64,000 nt of DNA from assembly GCF_000143535.2 (NCBI RefSeq), contig NC_037323.1, forward strand, positions 2,074,026 to 2,138,025, read 5' to 3'. The DNA is from Botrytis cinerea B05.10 (lineage: Eukaryota > Ascomycota > Leotiomycetes > Helotiales > Sclerotiniaceae). A program made the translations under genes and the position numbers. This document shows positions 35,242 through 44,687 of this stretch, one piece after another (position 1 is the first letter of the stretch; each line of letters opens with the position of its first letter). The notes beneath the pieces are model-generated. The model had not been told where the DNA came from, did not search any database, and saw only the letters and a list, made by a program, of their open reading frames with translations.

Positions 35242-37749
35242 ATGGAACCCATTAAATTCGAAGGAGAGGCTGGTCAAATGAGGGAGAGAGACTCGATCTC
35301 TGATTCGGCTTCCGATACATCAATTCCGATCACTGCATCCAACTCTCGGGAACAGAGAGACACCCCCGAAGCTCCAGGAGAAGGACCACTCCCTCAACAA
35401 GTAAAGGAGCAACGAAAAACCGAGTCTGTCAAACAGAAGCAAAGCGCCAATGTGTTCCCGCAAGATGGGCACGTTAGCGCTGCACAACTTGCTGCTATTT
35501 TGGAACAACTGAGCAGAGCAAATGCCCCACCATTGCCCCTCCCCGGACAAGAAGGAATGCCGTGGTTCCAAGGTTCCAATGCTACAGAGTGGTGTGAAGG
35601 CATGGAACAACTCCGACGCAACTACAGGATGAACGAGGAAGACTTCCGTCTTCGAATTCCATTGCAGGTGGAAAGGACTCTTCGAGAGGATGTTAAGGCC
35701 ATGAAAGAGTGGCAGCAAGAAGGTTGGGATTGGGAACGCAAATTCAAGCCTGCATTTCTCAAGGAGCACTTGGCAGATGATATTCATCAGAAAATGTATT
35801 CGAGAGACTACATTCGTCGTCTTGCTAAGAAATATAAACAGGAAGGGGAAGACAATGCTGACGCACTTGCACGCTTTACGCGTCAGTATAATCAAGTCGC
35901 CCAACGCTTGATTAGAGACAAAGCTTCAACCAAGAGCGAGGTCACTGAAACTTTCTTGAAAAACATCCCTAAAAGAGCTGCTCGCAAGTGCATTGCTGGA
36001 CTCAAGATAGACCTGAAGAAACCTGGTACAGTGGAGTGGGATAAAGTCTTTCAATGGGTAATGCAATATACAGACAATGAATCCCAATTTAGGATCCTCG
36101 AGGTGAGCGATTCTGAGGAAGATTCGGGTCTGGAAGAGTTGATCGATACTGTCACTTCATTCAAGAAAACCAAAGTGCAAGCCAAGAGTCCTGTCATCCC
36201 AAAGGCAGACAGTATCGAGCAAATCACGAAAATGCTTGAGAGCTTTTCTGCAATAACCCAACAAGAGAAAGCTCCCAAGAGAACGGAAGGAAAAGTGCAG
36301 ATACTTGACCCCCATTCGAACTACAGAATCCCTCTTGCTACGCGACCCCAAATGTCAACATACTACCCCTCTCTGGGCTCGAACAATGTGCAAGATGGTA
36401 TGGACGACAGTGTAGAATATGTCAATGTCGCTCAGAGGAGATATTGTTACTTTTGCCAAAACCAATACCCTGGGAAAGAAGATCACAGTTTCAAAAAGGA
36501 CTGTCCTGTCTTCAAAGAGTACATTGACTATGGATATATACATCATAATCAATATGGCGAGCTGTTTTGGGGACCAAAGGATACAAAGGAGAATCCCTCA
36601 CCTATCATTCACGACCACAAGACTCAAGGTTCCCTTGCTAAGGCAGTGAGCTTGAGAGCTAAGTCAAACGGATGGGACCAACCACAGAGAGAAGTGGAGC
36701 AAGTACAGCTAATTGAAGATATATATACCGCAGAAGTTCTCAATGTCGACAGCCCAGAAAATTTCACTATAGGAGAATATGTTAATGCGGTCAGCTCTGA
36801 ACCTAGGAAACGCGGCCGACCTCCACACGGTCCTAGTAAGGTTCACAAACCACCTGTCAAGAGCGCGAAGAATCAGAATTCTACTCTTGCTTCGAAGGTT
36901 CTTAAATATGCTCACTTGATGTCTCCTGAGGAAGATACTCTTAGCCACAATGGGGCTGAGCCAGATACTGAACCCATGGATATCCAAGACCCCAACGAAC
37001 CAGAGATTATCTATGAAAGGGTTGTTGACAAGACAAAGAAACCAAGGAAGAGAATGATGCCTAGGCTCATGACGAATACCTTCGGCAGTATAGAAGAGCT
37101 TGATAGAGACATTCTCTCATCAACTATTAACGTGTCTCTAGGACTGATACTCAGGGAATGTCCAGCCATTTGGAAAAGATGGACAACCAGAGTAGGCGAT
37201 CCTACTATGCCTTCAGAGTTGAACAGCCACTTGATTAATGCCATCAACCGACTTCCTACTAATCTTCGACCTGAAGCCCCGGAGCAAGTAAACCACACCG
37301 ACTTAGTATACACTACAAATGAAGATAGAGAAAGCCTCCCGAAGGTTAAAGTTAGTGTCAACGGCCTAGGTCCAGTCAATGCGATCCCGGACTCAGGATC
37401 CACGATCAACCTGATCGACTCTGTTTTGGCTAGAAAACTTAATCTACCCATCAGCCCAGTCCAGACAACCATTGTGGGCATCAGTGCAGACTCCTTAAAT
37501 CTAAGAGGAATTTGTAGAGACGTTCGTGTTGCATTGGGAGGAGTCTCGAATGTGATCAATATTTACGTTATGGAAAACGCTCGCAACGAACTATTGCTAG
37601 GTATGCCATGGTTTATTGCAGGAGAGGTTAGCTTTACATACAGGGATGGTGCACAATACCTTACAGTCGTGGATGATGACAGAGAAACTCAAGCTAGTGT
37701 TTGGAGTGCTGGGCAGAAGTTTCAGACAGTGATGCAATCGGAAAACTAG
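35242..37749 (+). CDS. gag-pr: Gypsy Gag-protease polyprotein, 835 aa
   Basis: One open frame. The N-terminal 100 residues are disordered and charged. A capsid-like helical region with MPWFQGSNATEWCEGMEQLRRNY and KYKQEGEDNADALARFTRQYNQ, typical of Ty3/gypsy Gag, occupies about residues 100-285. A variant zinc knuckle (CYFC, then His and Cys in HSFKKDC) lies near residue 400. An AT-hook-like KRGRPPHGPSK near residue 520 could bind nucleic acid. The C-terminal 150 residues are a retropepsin: DSGSTINLID carries the catalytic Asp at about residue 716, and NELLLGMPWF is the family's closing motif. Ending the frame after the protease, with pol in -1, differs from elements in which protease is joined to RT. 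The last 49 bases overlap the pol ORF, and a frameshift-type signal sits at the stop codon. Confidence 0.93.
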   Translation: MEPIKFEGEAGQMRERDSISDSASDTSIPITASNSREQRDTPEAPGEGPLPQQVKEQRKTESVKQKQSANVFPQDGHVSAAQLAAILEQLSRANAPPLPLPGQEGMPWFQGSNATEWCEGMEQLRRNYRMNEEDFRLRIPLQVERTLREDVKAMKEWQQEGWDWERKFKPAFLKEHLADDIHQKMYSRDYIRRLAKKYKQEGEDNADALARFTRQYNQVAQRLIRDKASTKSEVTETFLKNIPKRAARKCIAGLKIDLKKPGTVEWDKVFQWVMQYTDNESQFRILEVSDSEEDSGLEELIDTVTSFKKTKVQAKSPVIPKADSIEQITKMLESFSAITQQEKAPKRTEGKVQILDPHSNYRIPLATRPQMSTYYPSLGSNNVQDGMDDSVEYVNVAQRRYCYFCQNQYPGKEDHSFKKDCPVFKEYIDYGYIHHNQYGELFWGPKDTKENPSPIIHDHKTQGSLAKAVSLRAKSNGWDQPQREVEQVQLIEDIYTAEVLNVDSPENFTIGEYVNAVSSEPRKRGRPPHGPSKVHKPPVKSAKNQNSTLASKVLKYAHLMSPEEDTLSHNGAEPDTEPMDIQDPNEPEIIYERVVDKTKKPRKRMMPRLMTNTFGSIEELDRDILSSTINVSLGLILRECPAIWKRWTTRVGDPTMPSELNSHLINAINRLPTNLRPEAPEQVNHTDLVYTTNEDRESLPKVKVSVNGLGPVNAIPDSGSTINLIDSVLARKLNLPISPVQTTIVGISADSLNLRGICRDVRVALGGVSNVINIYVMENARNELLLGMPWFIAGEVSFTYRDGAQYLTVVDDDRETQASVWSAGQKFQTVMQSEN

Positions 37750-40700
37750 GCACTGACACATTGAGGGGACAATGTGTCGGCAATTTCCCCAATTCCCCCA
37801 GTTCTCGTAACTTCGCAAACTTTTCGCGAAGTTATGACGATGGCAAGACAGAGCATTTTGCAAGAATATATGCTTCCCTTAGTACCGAATTTCAGGAGTT
37901 CTGCTTCAACATGTTAGAAAGGTCAGATGAAGGAAAACACATTATATCCTCTCAAACCTTCGAAGAATTGTTCAATATTCACATCGTGAATGACGATGTG
38001 GAACAAGTAAATACAATGTACAAGAACAAAGCTACGAAGGTCCGCCCCTCGAATCAACCATGTAACATCACTGGAGAACCCCCTGGCGGAAGAGACGATT
38101 GGTTTGAGCGTGATCAGTTAAGAAATCCGTATCAAGAGCCATCCGGGAGATGGAAAGAGTTTCTTATACCCCGCTTCAACAAAGAACCTGAAGGGTATCG
38201 GCTCACTCCAGAAAGAACAAAGGCGATTGATTGCGGAGATCTTTTGACGGATTTGGAAAGAGACATGCTGATGGCCTGCCTCCTCAATCGAGAAGGGGCC
38301 TTAGCATTCGACTGGACACATGCTGGACGGGTACAAGAGGACGTAGCCCCACCACAAAGAATTCGAACTGTTCCCCATGAGGCTTGGCAAACTCCTGGTT
38401 TCCCAGTTCCAAAAGCCTTAGTGGAAGTGGTTTCTACTATGCTTAGAGATAGAATAAAGCAAGGAGTCTTCGAACCATGCGATGGGCCTTATCGTAATCC
38501 GTGGTTCTTGGTGAAAAAGAAGACCCCAGGCGCCTATCGAATCATCAATGCTGTGGTAGAGCTGAATCGACACACGATTCGAGATGCGAATCTACCTCCT
38601 GATGCAGATGCTTTTGCGGAAAATTTTGCAGGCTGCACGGTAGCTTCACTAATCGACTTCTTTTCTGGTTATGATCAGATACCTCTGGCTCTCGAGAGCA
38701 GAGACTTAACAGCTTTCCAGACCCCGCTTGGCCTCCTCCGATACACTACACTTCCCCAAGGAGCAACCAACTCGGTAGCTCAATTCTGTCGTATCATTAT
38801 GAAAATTCTTGGTGATTTGACTCCGTCAGTGGCAATATCCTTTCTGGACGATATCGGCATCAAAGGACCGAAAACGGTATATGACAACAAAGAAATAGTA
38901 CCGGGTGTGCGAAAGTTCGTTCTAGAACATATCCAAGCAATTGATAAAACCCTTGAACGCCTTGAGCGCGCAGGCTGTGCTGTTGGTGCAAAGTCCAAGT
39001 GGTGCTATGATGGAATGGAAGTGGTAGGCTATGTAGTTGGATCAGAAGGACGAAAGCCTGTGGAAGCCAAAATCAAAAAGATCCTTGACTGGCCAGAACC
39101 CAAATCAGCAACAGAAGTCCGAATGTTTCTAGGTGTCTGCGTGTACTACAGGATATGGGTTGAAAAGTTTGCACAGAAAGCGGAACCATTGTATCGCTTG
39201 CTCAAGAAGGATGTTGAATTCTCATGGACAATTGAACAAGAACAAGCGATGAAGTCGCTGAAGGAGAACTTAATCAAGCCTCCAACCCTGATGCCTTTAG
39301 ACTATGGAGATACGATGATTGTTGGACAAATTGTCCTCGGAGTGGACGCTAGCATCGATGGATGGGGAGCACACTTAGGACAAGAATCTGGAGGAAAACG
39401 CACCGTTGCGCGCTTTGAGAGTGGACTATGGAATGACGCCGAAAAGAACTATGATGCGACAAAAAGGGAGTGTAGAGGAGTGTTAAAAGCTCTTCGAAAA
39501 TGTAGATTCGATCTATACGGGATACACTTCGTTCTGGAAACAGATGCCAAAGTCTTAGTTGCCCAACTGAATCGAGCGGCAACAGACCTCCCCGGAGCTC
39601 TGGTCACTCGATGGATCGCGTGGATTAGGCTATTCGACTTTGAAGTGCGACATGTTAAAGGCACAGCCCACACTGCTGCTGACGGACTTTCAAGAAGACC
39701 AGCCACACTCTCTGATGTATCTGAGGAAGATAAGGAGGAAGACATTGATGAGTGGATTGCAGATCAACTCAACAATGTGGAAGATGTTTCTACTATACAT
39801 AACTTCGCAAACTTTTCGCGAAGTTACGAATTGGACAAGGGATACAATAGTGAGAGCCGAAAGATCGCTCAATATCTAACCAGTCTGCAGCGTCCCGAAG
39901 GCATGACAAGCCAAGAATTTTCGAAATTCAAAAAGCGTGCCTTAGGATTCTCCGTACGTGAGGGGTGTTTATACAGAAATGGGACTCGTGATACACCGCA
40001 CCGCAAGGTTATCGATGAGCAACAACAAAGGACATCACTAATCGGTAACTTGCACGAAGCGTACGGTCACAAAGGGGTTGAAAGCACATTTGACAAGGTA
40101 CACAAGCTCTATTATTGGAATGGAATGTATGAAGATGTCAAACGATTCGTCAAATCCTGCCCCAATTGCCAGAAACGACAACCCAATGTCCAAGAAGAAC
40201 CCCTGCACCCTACGTGGGTGAGCACCTGTTGGCAAAAATGCGGCTTAGATATCATGTACATGCCCCCGGATAACGGCTACAAATACCTTGTTTCTTTACG
40301 AGATGATTTATCAGGTTGGATCGAAGCCAAGCCATTGAGAAATGCGACGTCGCAAGCCGTCGCTGCTTTCATTTGGAATGTCGTTTGTAGGCATTCAGTC
40401 TTTGGCAAGGTTTCTGTGGACGGAGGACCCGAAAACAAGGCACACGTCGAATATTTCTTGAGAAAGTATGGGATCAAACGGGTGCAGATCTCCGCCTACA
40501 ACTCGAAAGCAAACGGCCAAATTGAACGAGGACACAGACCCATAGCTGACGGACTGGCAAAGGTGATGGATGGTAAAAGCGGATGGCTGCGTCACTTGGA
40601 CGCAATGTTGTTTGCTGACAGGGTGACCACACACCGACCGACCAATCTGACTCCATTCTATGTGATCTATGGACGCCACCCGGTGTTACCCATAGAAACG

Positions 40701-41360
40701 CAATATAGCACATGGAGAGTTTTAGATTGGGAAAAGGTTACTTCCCGTGAAGATCTCTTGGCGTTACGTCTTCGCCAGTTAGAAATGCACGATTTAGACA
40801 TGGAGGAAGCGGTAATGCGCAAGAAACGATATCGTCTGGACGGAAAGGCGCGTTTTGACAAAGACAACAATGTGATTGACAAGAAAATCACTGCAGGGGA
40901 TATAGTTCTTCAATTTGATCCGCAGTCGAAAATCGACATGTCTAGAGAAAGGAAACTTGGATACCGATGGCTTGGTCCATACCGTGTAAACAAAGTCTTA
41001 CCGAACAAGAGCACTTACATTCTGGAAGAAATGGATGGAACTCCAATTGATGGGACTTATTCAGGAGCCCGCCTTAAGAAGTTCGTCAAGAGAGAGGGAG
41101 AATACATCCCAGTCGGAGGAGAAGAAGAGGATACGGGAGATATCACTGAAGATGAACTTGAAGACCCTCTGGAAGCATTGCTAAATCCAAGAAGGAGCGA
41201 GCGAATCGCTCAACGCTTTACGACAACAGAGGACATGATAGATCACATACAGGAGAATCAAGATGTCACACCACCGACAAACACCAATACTCGTGTCGTA
41301 GTGGAAATCCCAGCCATTAGCCCATCAACACGACGCGCTTTTCCAACAGTGCTAGAGTAA
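37701..41360 (+). CDS. pol: Gypsy Pol: reverse transcriptase, RNase H, integrase, 1219 aa
   Basis: Open in the -1 frame relative to gag and overlapping it by 49 bp. Translation is either by -1 frameshift or from the ATG at 37701. RT runs from about residue 200 (WFLVKKKTPGAYRIINAVVELNR is part of it), with the catalytic AISFLDDIG at about 379. The connection and RNase H follow: GVDASIDGWGAHL at about 547, YDATKRECRG and LETDAKVLVA carry the remaining acidic residues, and ADGLSRR closes it. The integrase has an HHCC zinc finger (HEAYGHKG, then CPNCQKRQ) at about 784-823. Its catalytic triad is in GLDIMYM (about 848), VDGGPEN (about 906) and QIERG (about 939). A GPY/F-type WLGPYRVNKV module follows; no chromodomain was recognised. 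The 9-mer NFANFSRSY occurs twice, near residues 37 and 701, encoded by stem-loop copies. Confidence 0.95.
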   Translation: MECWAEVSDSDAIGKLGTDTLRGQCVGNFPNSPSSRNFANFSRSYDDGKTEHFARIYASLSTEFQEFCFNMLERSDEGKHIISSQTFEELFNIHIVNDDVEQVNTMYKNKATKVRPSNQPCNITGEPPGGRDDWFERDQLRNPYQEPSGRWKEFLIPRFNKEPEGYRLTPERTKAIDCGDLLTDLERDMLMACLLNREGALAFDWTHAGRVQEDVAPPQRIRTVPHEAWQTPGFPVPKALVEVVSTMLRDRIKQGVFEPCDGPYRNPWFLVKKKTPGAYRIINAVVELNRHTIRDANLPPDADAFAENFAGCTVASLIDFFSGYDQIPLALESRDLTAFQTPLGLLRYTTLPQGATNSVAQFCRIIMKILGDLTPSVAISFLDDIGIKGPKTVYDNKEIVPGVRKFVLEHIQAIDKTLERLERAGCAVGAKSKWCYDGMEVVGYVVGSEGRKPVEAKIKKILDWPEPKSATEVRMFLGVCVYYRIWVEKFAQKAEPLYRLLKKDVEFSWTIEQEQAMKSLKENLIKPPTLMPLDYGDTMIVGQIVLGVDASIDGWGAHLGQESGGKRTVARFESGLWNDAEKNYDATKRECRGVLKALRKCRFDLYGIHFVLETDAKVLVAQLNRAATDLPGALVTRWIAWIRLFDFEVRHVKGTAHTAADGLSRRPATLSDVSEEDKEEDIDEWIADQLNNVEDVSTIHNFANFSRSYELDKGYNSESRKIAQYLTSLQRPEGMTSQEFSKFKKRALGFSVREGCLYRNGTRDTPHRKVIDEQQQRTSLIGNLHEAYGHKGVESTFDKVHKLYYWNGMYEDVKRFVKSCPNCQKRQPNVQEEPLHPTWVSTCWQKCGLDIMYMPPDNGYKYLVSLRDDLSGWIEAKPLRNATSQAVAAFIWNVVCRHSVFGKVSVDGGPENKAHVEYFLRKYGIKRVQISAYNSKANGQIERGHRPIADGLAKVMDGKSGWLRHLDAMLFADRVTTHRPTNLTPFYVIYGRHPVLPIETQYSTWRVLDWEKVTSREDLLALRLRQLEMHDLDMEEAVMRKKRYRLDGKARFDKDNNVIDKKITAGDIVLQFDPQSKIDMSRERKLGYRWLGPYRVNKVLPNKSTYILEEMDGTPIDGTYSGARLKKFVKREGEYIPVGGEEEDTGDITEDELEDPLEALLNPRRSERIAQRFTTTEDMIDHIQENQDVTPPTNTNTRVVVEIPAISPSTRRAFPTVLE
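37740..37778 (+). promoter_or_regulatory. Candidate -1 ribosomal frameshift signal at the gag/pol overlap
   Basis: G GAA AAC immediately precedes the gag stop TAG (37747-37749). It is followed after 8 nt by a perfect 9-bp hairpin, GACACATTG (37755-37763) and CAATGTGTC (37770-37778), with a 6-nt loop. A shift there moves into the pol frame as GGA AAA CTA. The heptamer is not a perfect X XXY YYZ, since the first three bases are not identical. Confidence 0.5.
37808..37834. repeat. Stem-loop repeat copy 2 (gag/pol boundary)
   Basis: Same 9-9-9 stem-loop. It lies 59 bp after the gag stop and inside the pol frame, where it encodes NFANFSRSY. Confidence 0.95.
39800..39826. repeat. Stem-loop repeat copy 3 (RNase H/integrase boundary)
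   Basis: Same stem-loop, within pol between the end of RNase H (ADGLSRR) and the start of the integrase zinc finger region. It is read in the same frame as copy 2, again giving NFANFSRSY. Confidence 0.95.
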
Positions 41361-41724
41361 TTGACGGGGCGTCAACCATACACCAAGGTAGGGTAGAATG
41401 GTAAACTTCGTTTGTCTTTGTTAGAAATCGAGAACTTCCTTATTCGGGTTAAGAATGCGTCTCTTTGTATTATACCCTTTCATTGCCTTTATAATTAGAT
41501 CGCTTAGAGAACCACATCTAAGTCCAGAAGAGCTAGAAAAGTTCTATAAAGGCAGACAGAGTTTCCATTTTCTCTCTTCACTTGAGGTTCAAAACACTAC
41601 AACCCTTTACTCAGCAGCTCCCTATCTCAAAAATATCTCTCTTGCCTCCTTTAAATCCTACTTCTCACTAATTCCCTTCTCTTATATCTTTTCTTAAAAA
41701 TACTTTCACCTTTTCTGTAAAATA
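41361..41724 (+). other. Pol/ORF3 spacer with a 3'-terminus-like segment
   Basis: TTGACG GGG CGTCAA directly follows the pol stop, then CACCAAGGTAGGGTAGAATG. The same order (palindrome, ACCAAAGTGGGGAGGAATG) is found at 44759-44798, where it is the genuine polypurine tract and LTR start. The remaining 300 bases are leader-like; an 80-codon open frame at 41455-41697 is not convincing. Confidence 0.6.
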
Positions 41725-41751
41725 TAACTTCGCAAACTTTTCGCGAAGTTA
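41725..41751. repeat. Stem-loop repeat copy 4 (pol/ORF3 boundary)
   Basis: Same stem-loop, ending 21 bp before the ORF3 start codon, so it would sit in the 5' leader of an ORF3 message. Confidence 0.95.
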
Positions 41752-41772
41752 CATTCAACACAGACTTTCACG

Positions 41773-44664
41773 ATGTCGGACGAAGACAATAGTACAGGTT
41801 CAGGCCACCATTCATCAGACAACCAATCTCCAGCCCCTAGTGGCAATGAGGAAGAACAAGATCAGGCCATGATGATTGATGTGTCAGACATACGACTTCA
41901 GCACATGCGACACAATGCGATAATAACTGCAGGGAACGAAGCTATACTAGCAATGATGAGGGCCCATGAAGCCATCCAAACATTTCCGGAAGAAGAACGA
42001 TACGCCAAGTACTTAGAGTTCAATAACTGGGTTGATGCTCAGAAAGACTGCGGTGACAACCTGAAAGAAATGTCCATGATCACCATCATTCGAGATAATC
42101 TCCACATCAAAGCCAATGTATCGACGAAGCAAATGAAGATCGACAACAAAGAGACTCTCACAAGAATAGAAAAGATTCGGCGCATGCGACAAAAGGCTAT
42201 CGACAAACTCAGCCTGCTGTGGCACCATTCTCGTAAAGGCGTTACCTTCGCCACAATCCTCATCATGACATACGGAACTAGGTTCCAATATGAGCTAACC
42301 AAAGTAGTCAAATTGGCTGACCCCGACACGTTACTAGAAGTGGTCAATGGAGAGCTCATACGCCGACTGACAAGCCCCCCCAAGCCTGGAGTGCGGGTTA
42401 ACAGACACTTGATGCCTTCTGAGTTTAGGATGGCTTTCAAAGTCCTCGACCCTAAGCAAGAACTTAAAGCCTTTGAGTGGGATGACGAGAGTCGAAAACA
42501 ACTTGGCCTTAAGTACAATATGGTCGGAATGCTTGGAGAGGAAAGTTCCGACTACTCGGAAGACGTCCCACCGGCAGGAGACTCACACATTGAATTCAGT
42601 GCCATACCATCTCCACCTCCCAATGAGGAAGTGATCGCAAACCTGGAGAGATGGTCAAGATTGGGAGTCACAGTGGCTGAAGAAGACAAAGAGCCGCGAC
42701 AAAATTGCTTGATGGATAAGTGGATCGTGAGACAAGCTGCACCATTGGGAAGTGAGGAGGAGGCAGAAAATGTGGAACAGCCCGAATCGTGCAAATGCCC
42801 ACCGGAGGCTCTAGTATCAAAGGACTGGTACCTAGCCTTGAAAGAAAAATTCGTGGCCAAACAAATCGGCTGGATGACCATGGCCGAATTAATTCCGCGC
42901 AGACCTGAAGGACTTTGCAACTTCCACCTCCGCCACCTAGCGAACGTGCTAGGCCTCAAAACTACTCGAGTGAAGAGCGAGTATCTTGTCCACCGTCTCA
43001 AAACTGTGTATAAACGCAGGGACCGTATCGACGACGTGCGGATACACGACAAGTACTTCGCCTGGTTCAAGCTAAACGAAGGCGCGAACAAGGAAAGGAA
43101 GAAGAGGATCCTTGGAGTTTTGAAGTTTCGACCCTTAAATCCCTCAGCTAGTGAGCCAGCGTTCGAACTGGAGCCACCCGCCACCCTCACAAAAGTTCAT
43201 GAAGTAGGTAGACGAAGAGCGTTGGCTACTGATCCAATCCTCACTATGTTGATGGACCGATGTTCCGATTCTGTGTCTGCATCGATAAAAATGTATTGTC
43301 ACCACAACCGGTACGAAAAGCAGGGACTTGGCTTCGCTCATCACTGCTACTACGCCCCTTGGCAGCAAGGCTGCAGACAAGACCTGATGCTTTGGAGAGA
43401 AGTGGCTAAACAACGCATGGATCAGGAGTACCGCTTGGTGACGGTACCATTCCCTGCGCTCATCATCCAAGCAGAGGAAGACTTTGATCGCACCTTTGTG
43501 CATGGAAATGCTAGGGACCTGTATACCGTATCCGACTACAAGGTAGCGGATCACATTACAGCGTACGTCGTACATTCCCATGACGAAAATGGTGAGAATA
43601 CGTCGCAAACTGAAGTCGTACACGGAAGGGTTAAACCTTCCGCTCTGAACGATACAGACTGGAGAACCTTGGCTGAAAGTACGCTTGGCAAGGGCAAGAT
43701 GATCTTCGATCATGGATTCTTTCATGATATCACAGCTAAGAGACGACACCAGAGTTACACCAACTTGACGAAGTCCGATCAGTACATGAATGGACGGAAT
43801 AACTCGTGGGCACTCGTAGCTGGAGGGAACCCTACCTCTATCCGGCCATACATGGACGCGTACGGGGATGAGCCGTTCGCAGCCACAATTGTTCCATATA
43901 CGGCTGTGAAGAAAAGAAATGATGGAACCTTGGATCCGATCCTCGAGAATGGCATGAAGTACCAAGACCTGAGGGATGCCCACAGCAACTTGAAGCCAAT
44001 CTTCAACAAGACAGTCACGTGGGATGGACAACACGAAATTCCAGGGTTTGCTGCCGAATGCCATCTGATTACTGAAAACCCTGTCGAACAAGCTCTTGTC
44101 GGGAGATTGCCATGGGATGATCACTCCGTTCTCATCGAAGCTTCACTCCTCCTCGAAATGACTGACGACGAATTCCATGATTGGTACCGTCGACATCAGA
44201 AAGAAATTTGGCATCAACATCAACGCGCTTTCACTGATGTCATCTCTAAAGAATCGGCTTATGGTGAAAAATCGTACTATTATGTAGCCTCTGTAGAACC
44301 GGCAGCTGGACAGAAACGAAAATATGCTTCAGCCGATGAAGAAGAAGGAATGCTGGGATTCTCTACAGACACCAGCGGTGAAGATGCTACTCCCCCTCCA
44401 TCGCCCCAACCCCCGAGCCCTGCCCCCTCTCCCCAAGGAACCAGACGTGTAAAACGAAGAAGACGCGAACTCACGGGACAAGATAGGAGATTGAACGACG
44501 AAAGAGACGAGAACGAGGGAGTTACGGGCGTAATGAGAGGTGGCCTTTCCAACAGTCGAGGTCTCCCTGGGCGACCAAGAGGTTCAAGAAGAATACGTGA
44601 AGTTATTCCTGGAGAGAGACGCAGTGGAAGGCTTGCTGGTCGGAGTTCTCAACCAGAGTCGTAA
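41773..44664 (+). CDS. Gypsy third ORF, unknown protein, 963 aa
   Basis: An uninterrupted 963-codon ORF between pol and the 3' LTR, where Ty3/gypsy elements normally have nothing. It is not an obvious envelope: I see no signal peptide or transmembrane anchor. The N-terminus is Ser/Asp/Glu-rich (about 40 residues). A mixed helical region follows, and around residues 395-420 FHLRHLANVLGLKTTRVKSE resembles a SAP-like helix pair. A Cys/His-containing stretch (MYCHHNRYEKQGLGFAHHC) lies near residues 510-530. The C-terminal 110 residues are disordered: a Pro-rich tract (PPPSPQPPSPAPSPQ), then the basic cluster RRVKRRRRE, a likely nuclear localisation signal. Extra 3' genes of unknown role are reported in some Botrytis gypsy elements, and this may be one. 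Function unknown. Confidence 0.8.
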   Translation: MSDEDNSTGSGHHSSDNQSPAPSGNEEEQDQAMMIDVSDIRLQHMRHNAIITAGNEAILAMMRAHEAIQTFPEEERYAKYLEFNNWVDAQKDCGDNLKEMSMITIIRDNLHIKANVSTKQMKIDNKETLTRIEKIRRMRQKAIDKLSLLWHHSRKGVTFATILIMTYGTRFQYELTKVVKLADPDTLLEVVNGELIRRLTSPPKPGVRVNRHLMPSEFRMAFKVLDPKQELKAFEWDDESRKQLGLKYNMVGMLGEESSDYSEDVPPAGDSHIEFSAIPSPPPNEEVIANLERWSRLGVTVAEEDKEPRQNCLMDKWIVRQAAPLGSEEEAENVEQPESCKCPPEALVSKDWYLALKEKFVAKQIGWMTMAELIPRRPEGLCNFHLRHLANVLGLKTTRVKSEYLVHRLKTVYKRRDRIDDVRIHDKYFAWFKLNEGANKERKKRILGVLKFRPLNPSASEPAFELEPPATLTKVHEVGRRRALATDPILTMLMDRCSDSVSASIKMYCHHNRYEKQGLGFAHHCYYAPWQQGCRQDLMLWREVAKQRMDQEYRLVTVPFPALIIQAEEDFDRTFVHGNARDLYTVSDYKVADHITAYVVHSHDENGENTSQTEVVHGRVKPSALNDTDWRTLAESTLGKGKMIFDHGFFHDITAKRRHQSYTNLTKSDQYMNGRNNSWALVAGGNPTSIRPYMDAYGDEPFAATIVPYTAVKKRNDGTLDPILENGMKYQDLRDAHSNLKPIFNKTVTWDGQHEIPGFAAECHLITENPVEQALVGRLPWDDHSVLIEASLLLEMTDDEFHDWYRRHQKEIWHQHQRAFTDVISKESAYGEKSYYYVASVEPAAGQKRKYASADEEEGMLGFSTDTSGEDATPPPSPQPPSPAPSPQGTRRVKRRRRELTGQDRRLNDERDENEGVTGVMRGGLSNSRGLPGRPRGSRRIREVIPGERRSGRLAGRSSQPES

Positions 44665-44687
44665 AGGAAGACGATAAACGCATTTCA

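Noticed and set aside
41455..41697. 80-codon hydrophobic ORF between pol and ORF3
   Set aside because: Shares only an LSPEEL-like hexapeptide with a chance frame in the LTR; likely leader of ORF3 rather than a gene.
43144..44124. 326-codon minus-strand frame
   Set aside because: Lies wholly antisense to ORF3, which has the coherent protein features; a shadow frame.
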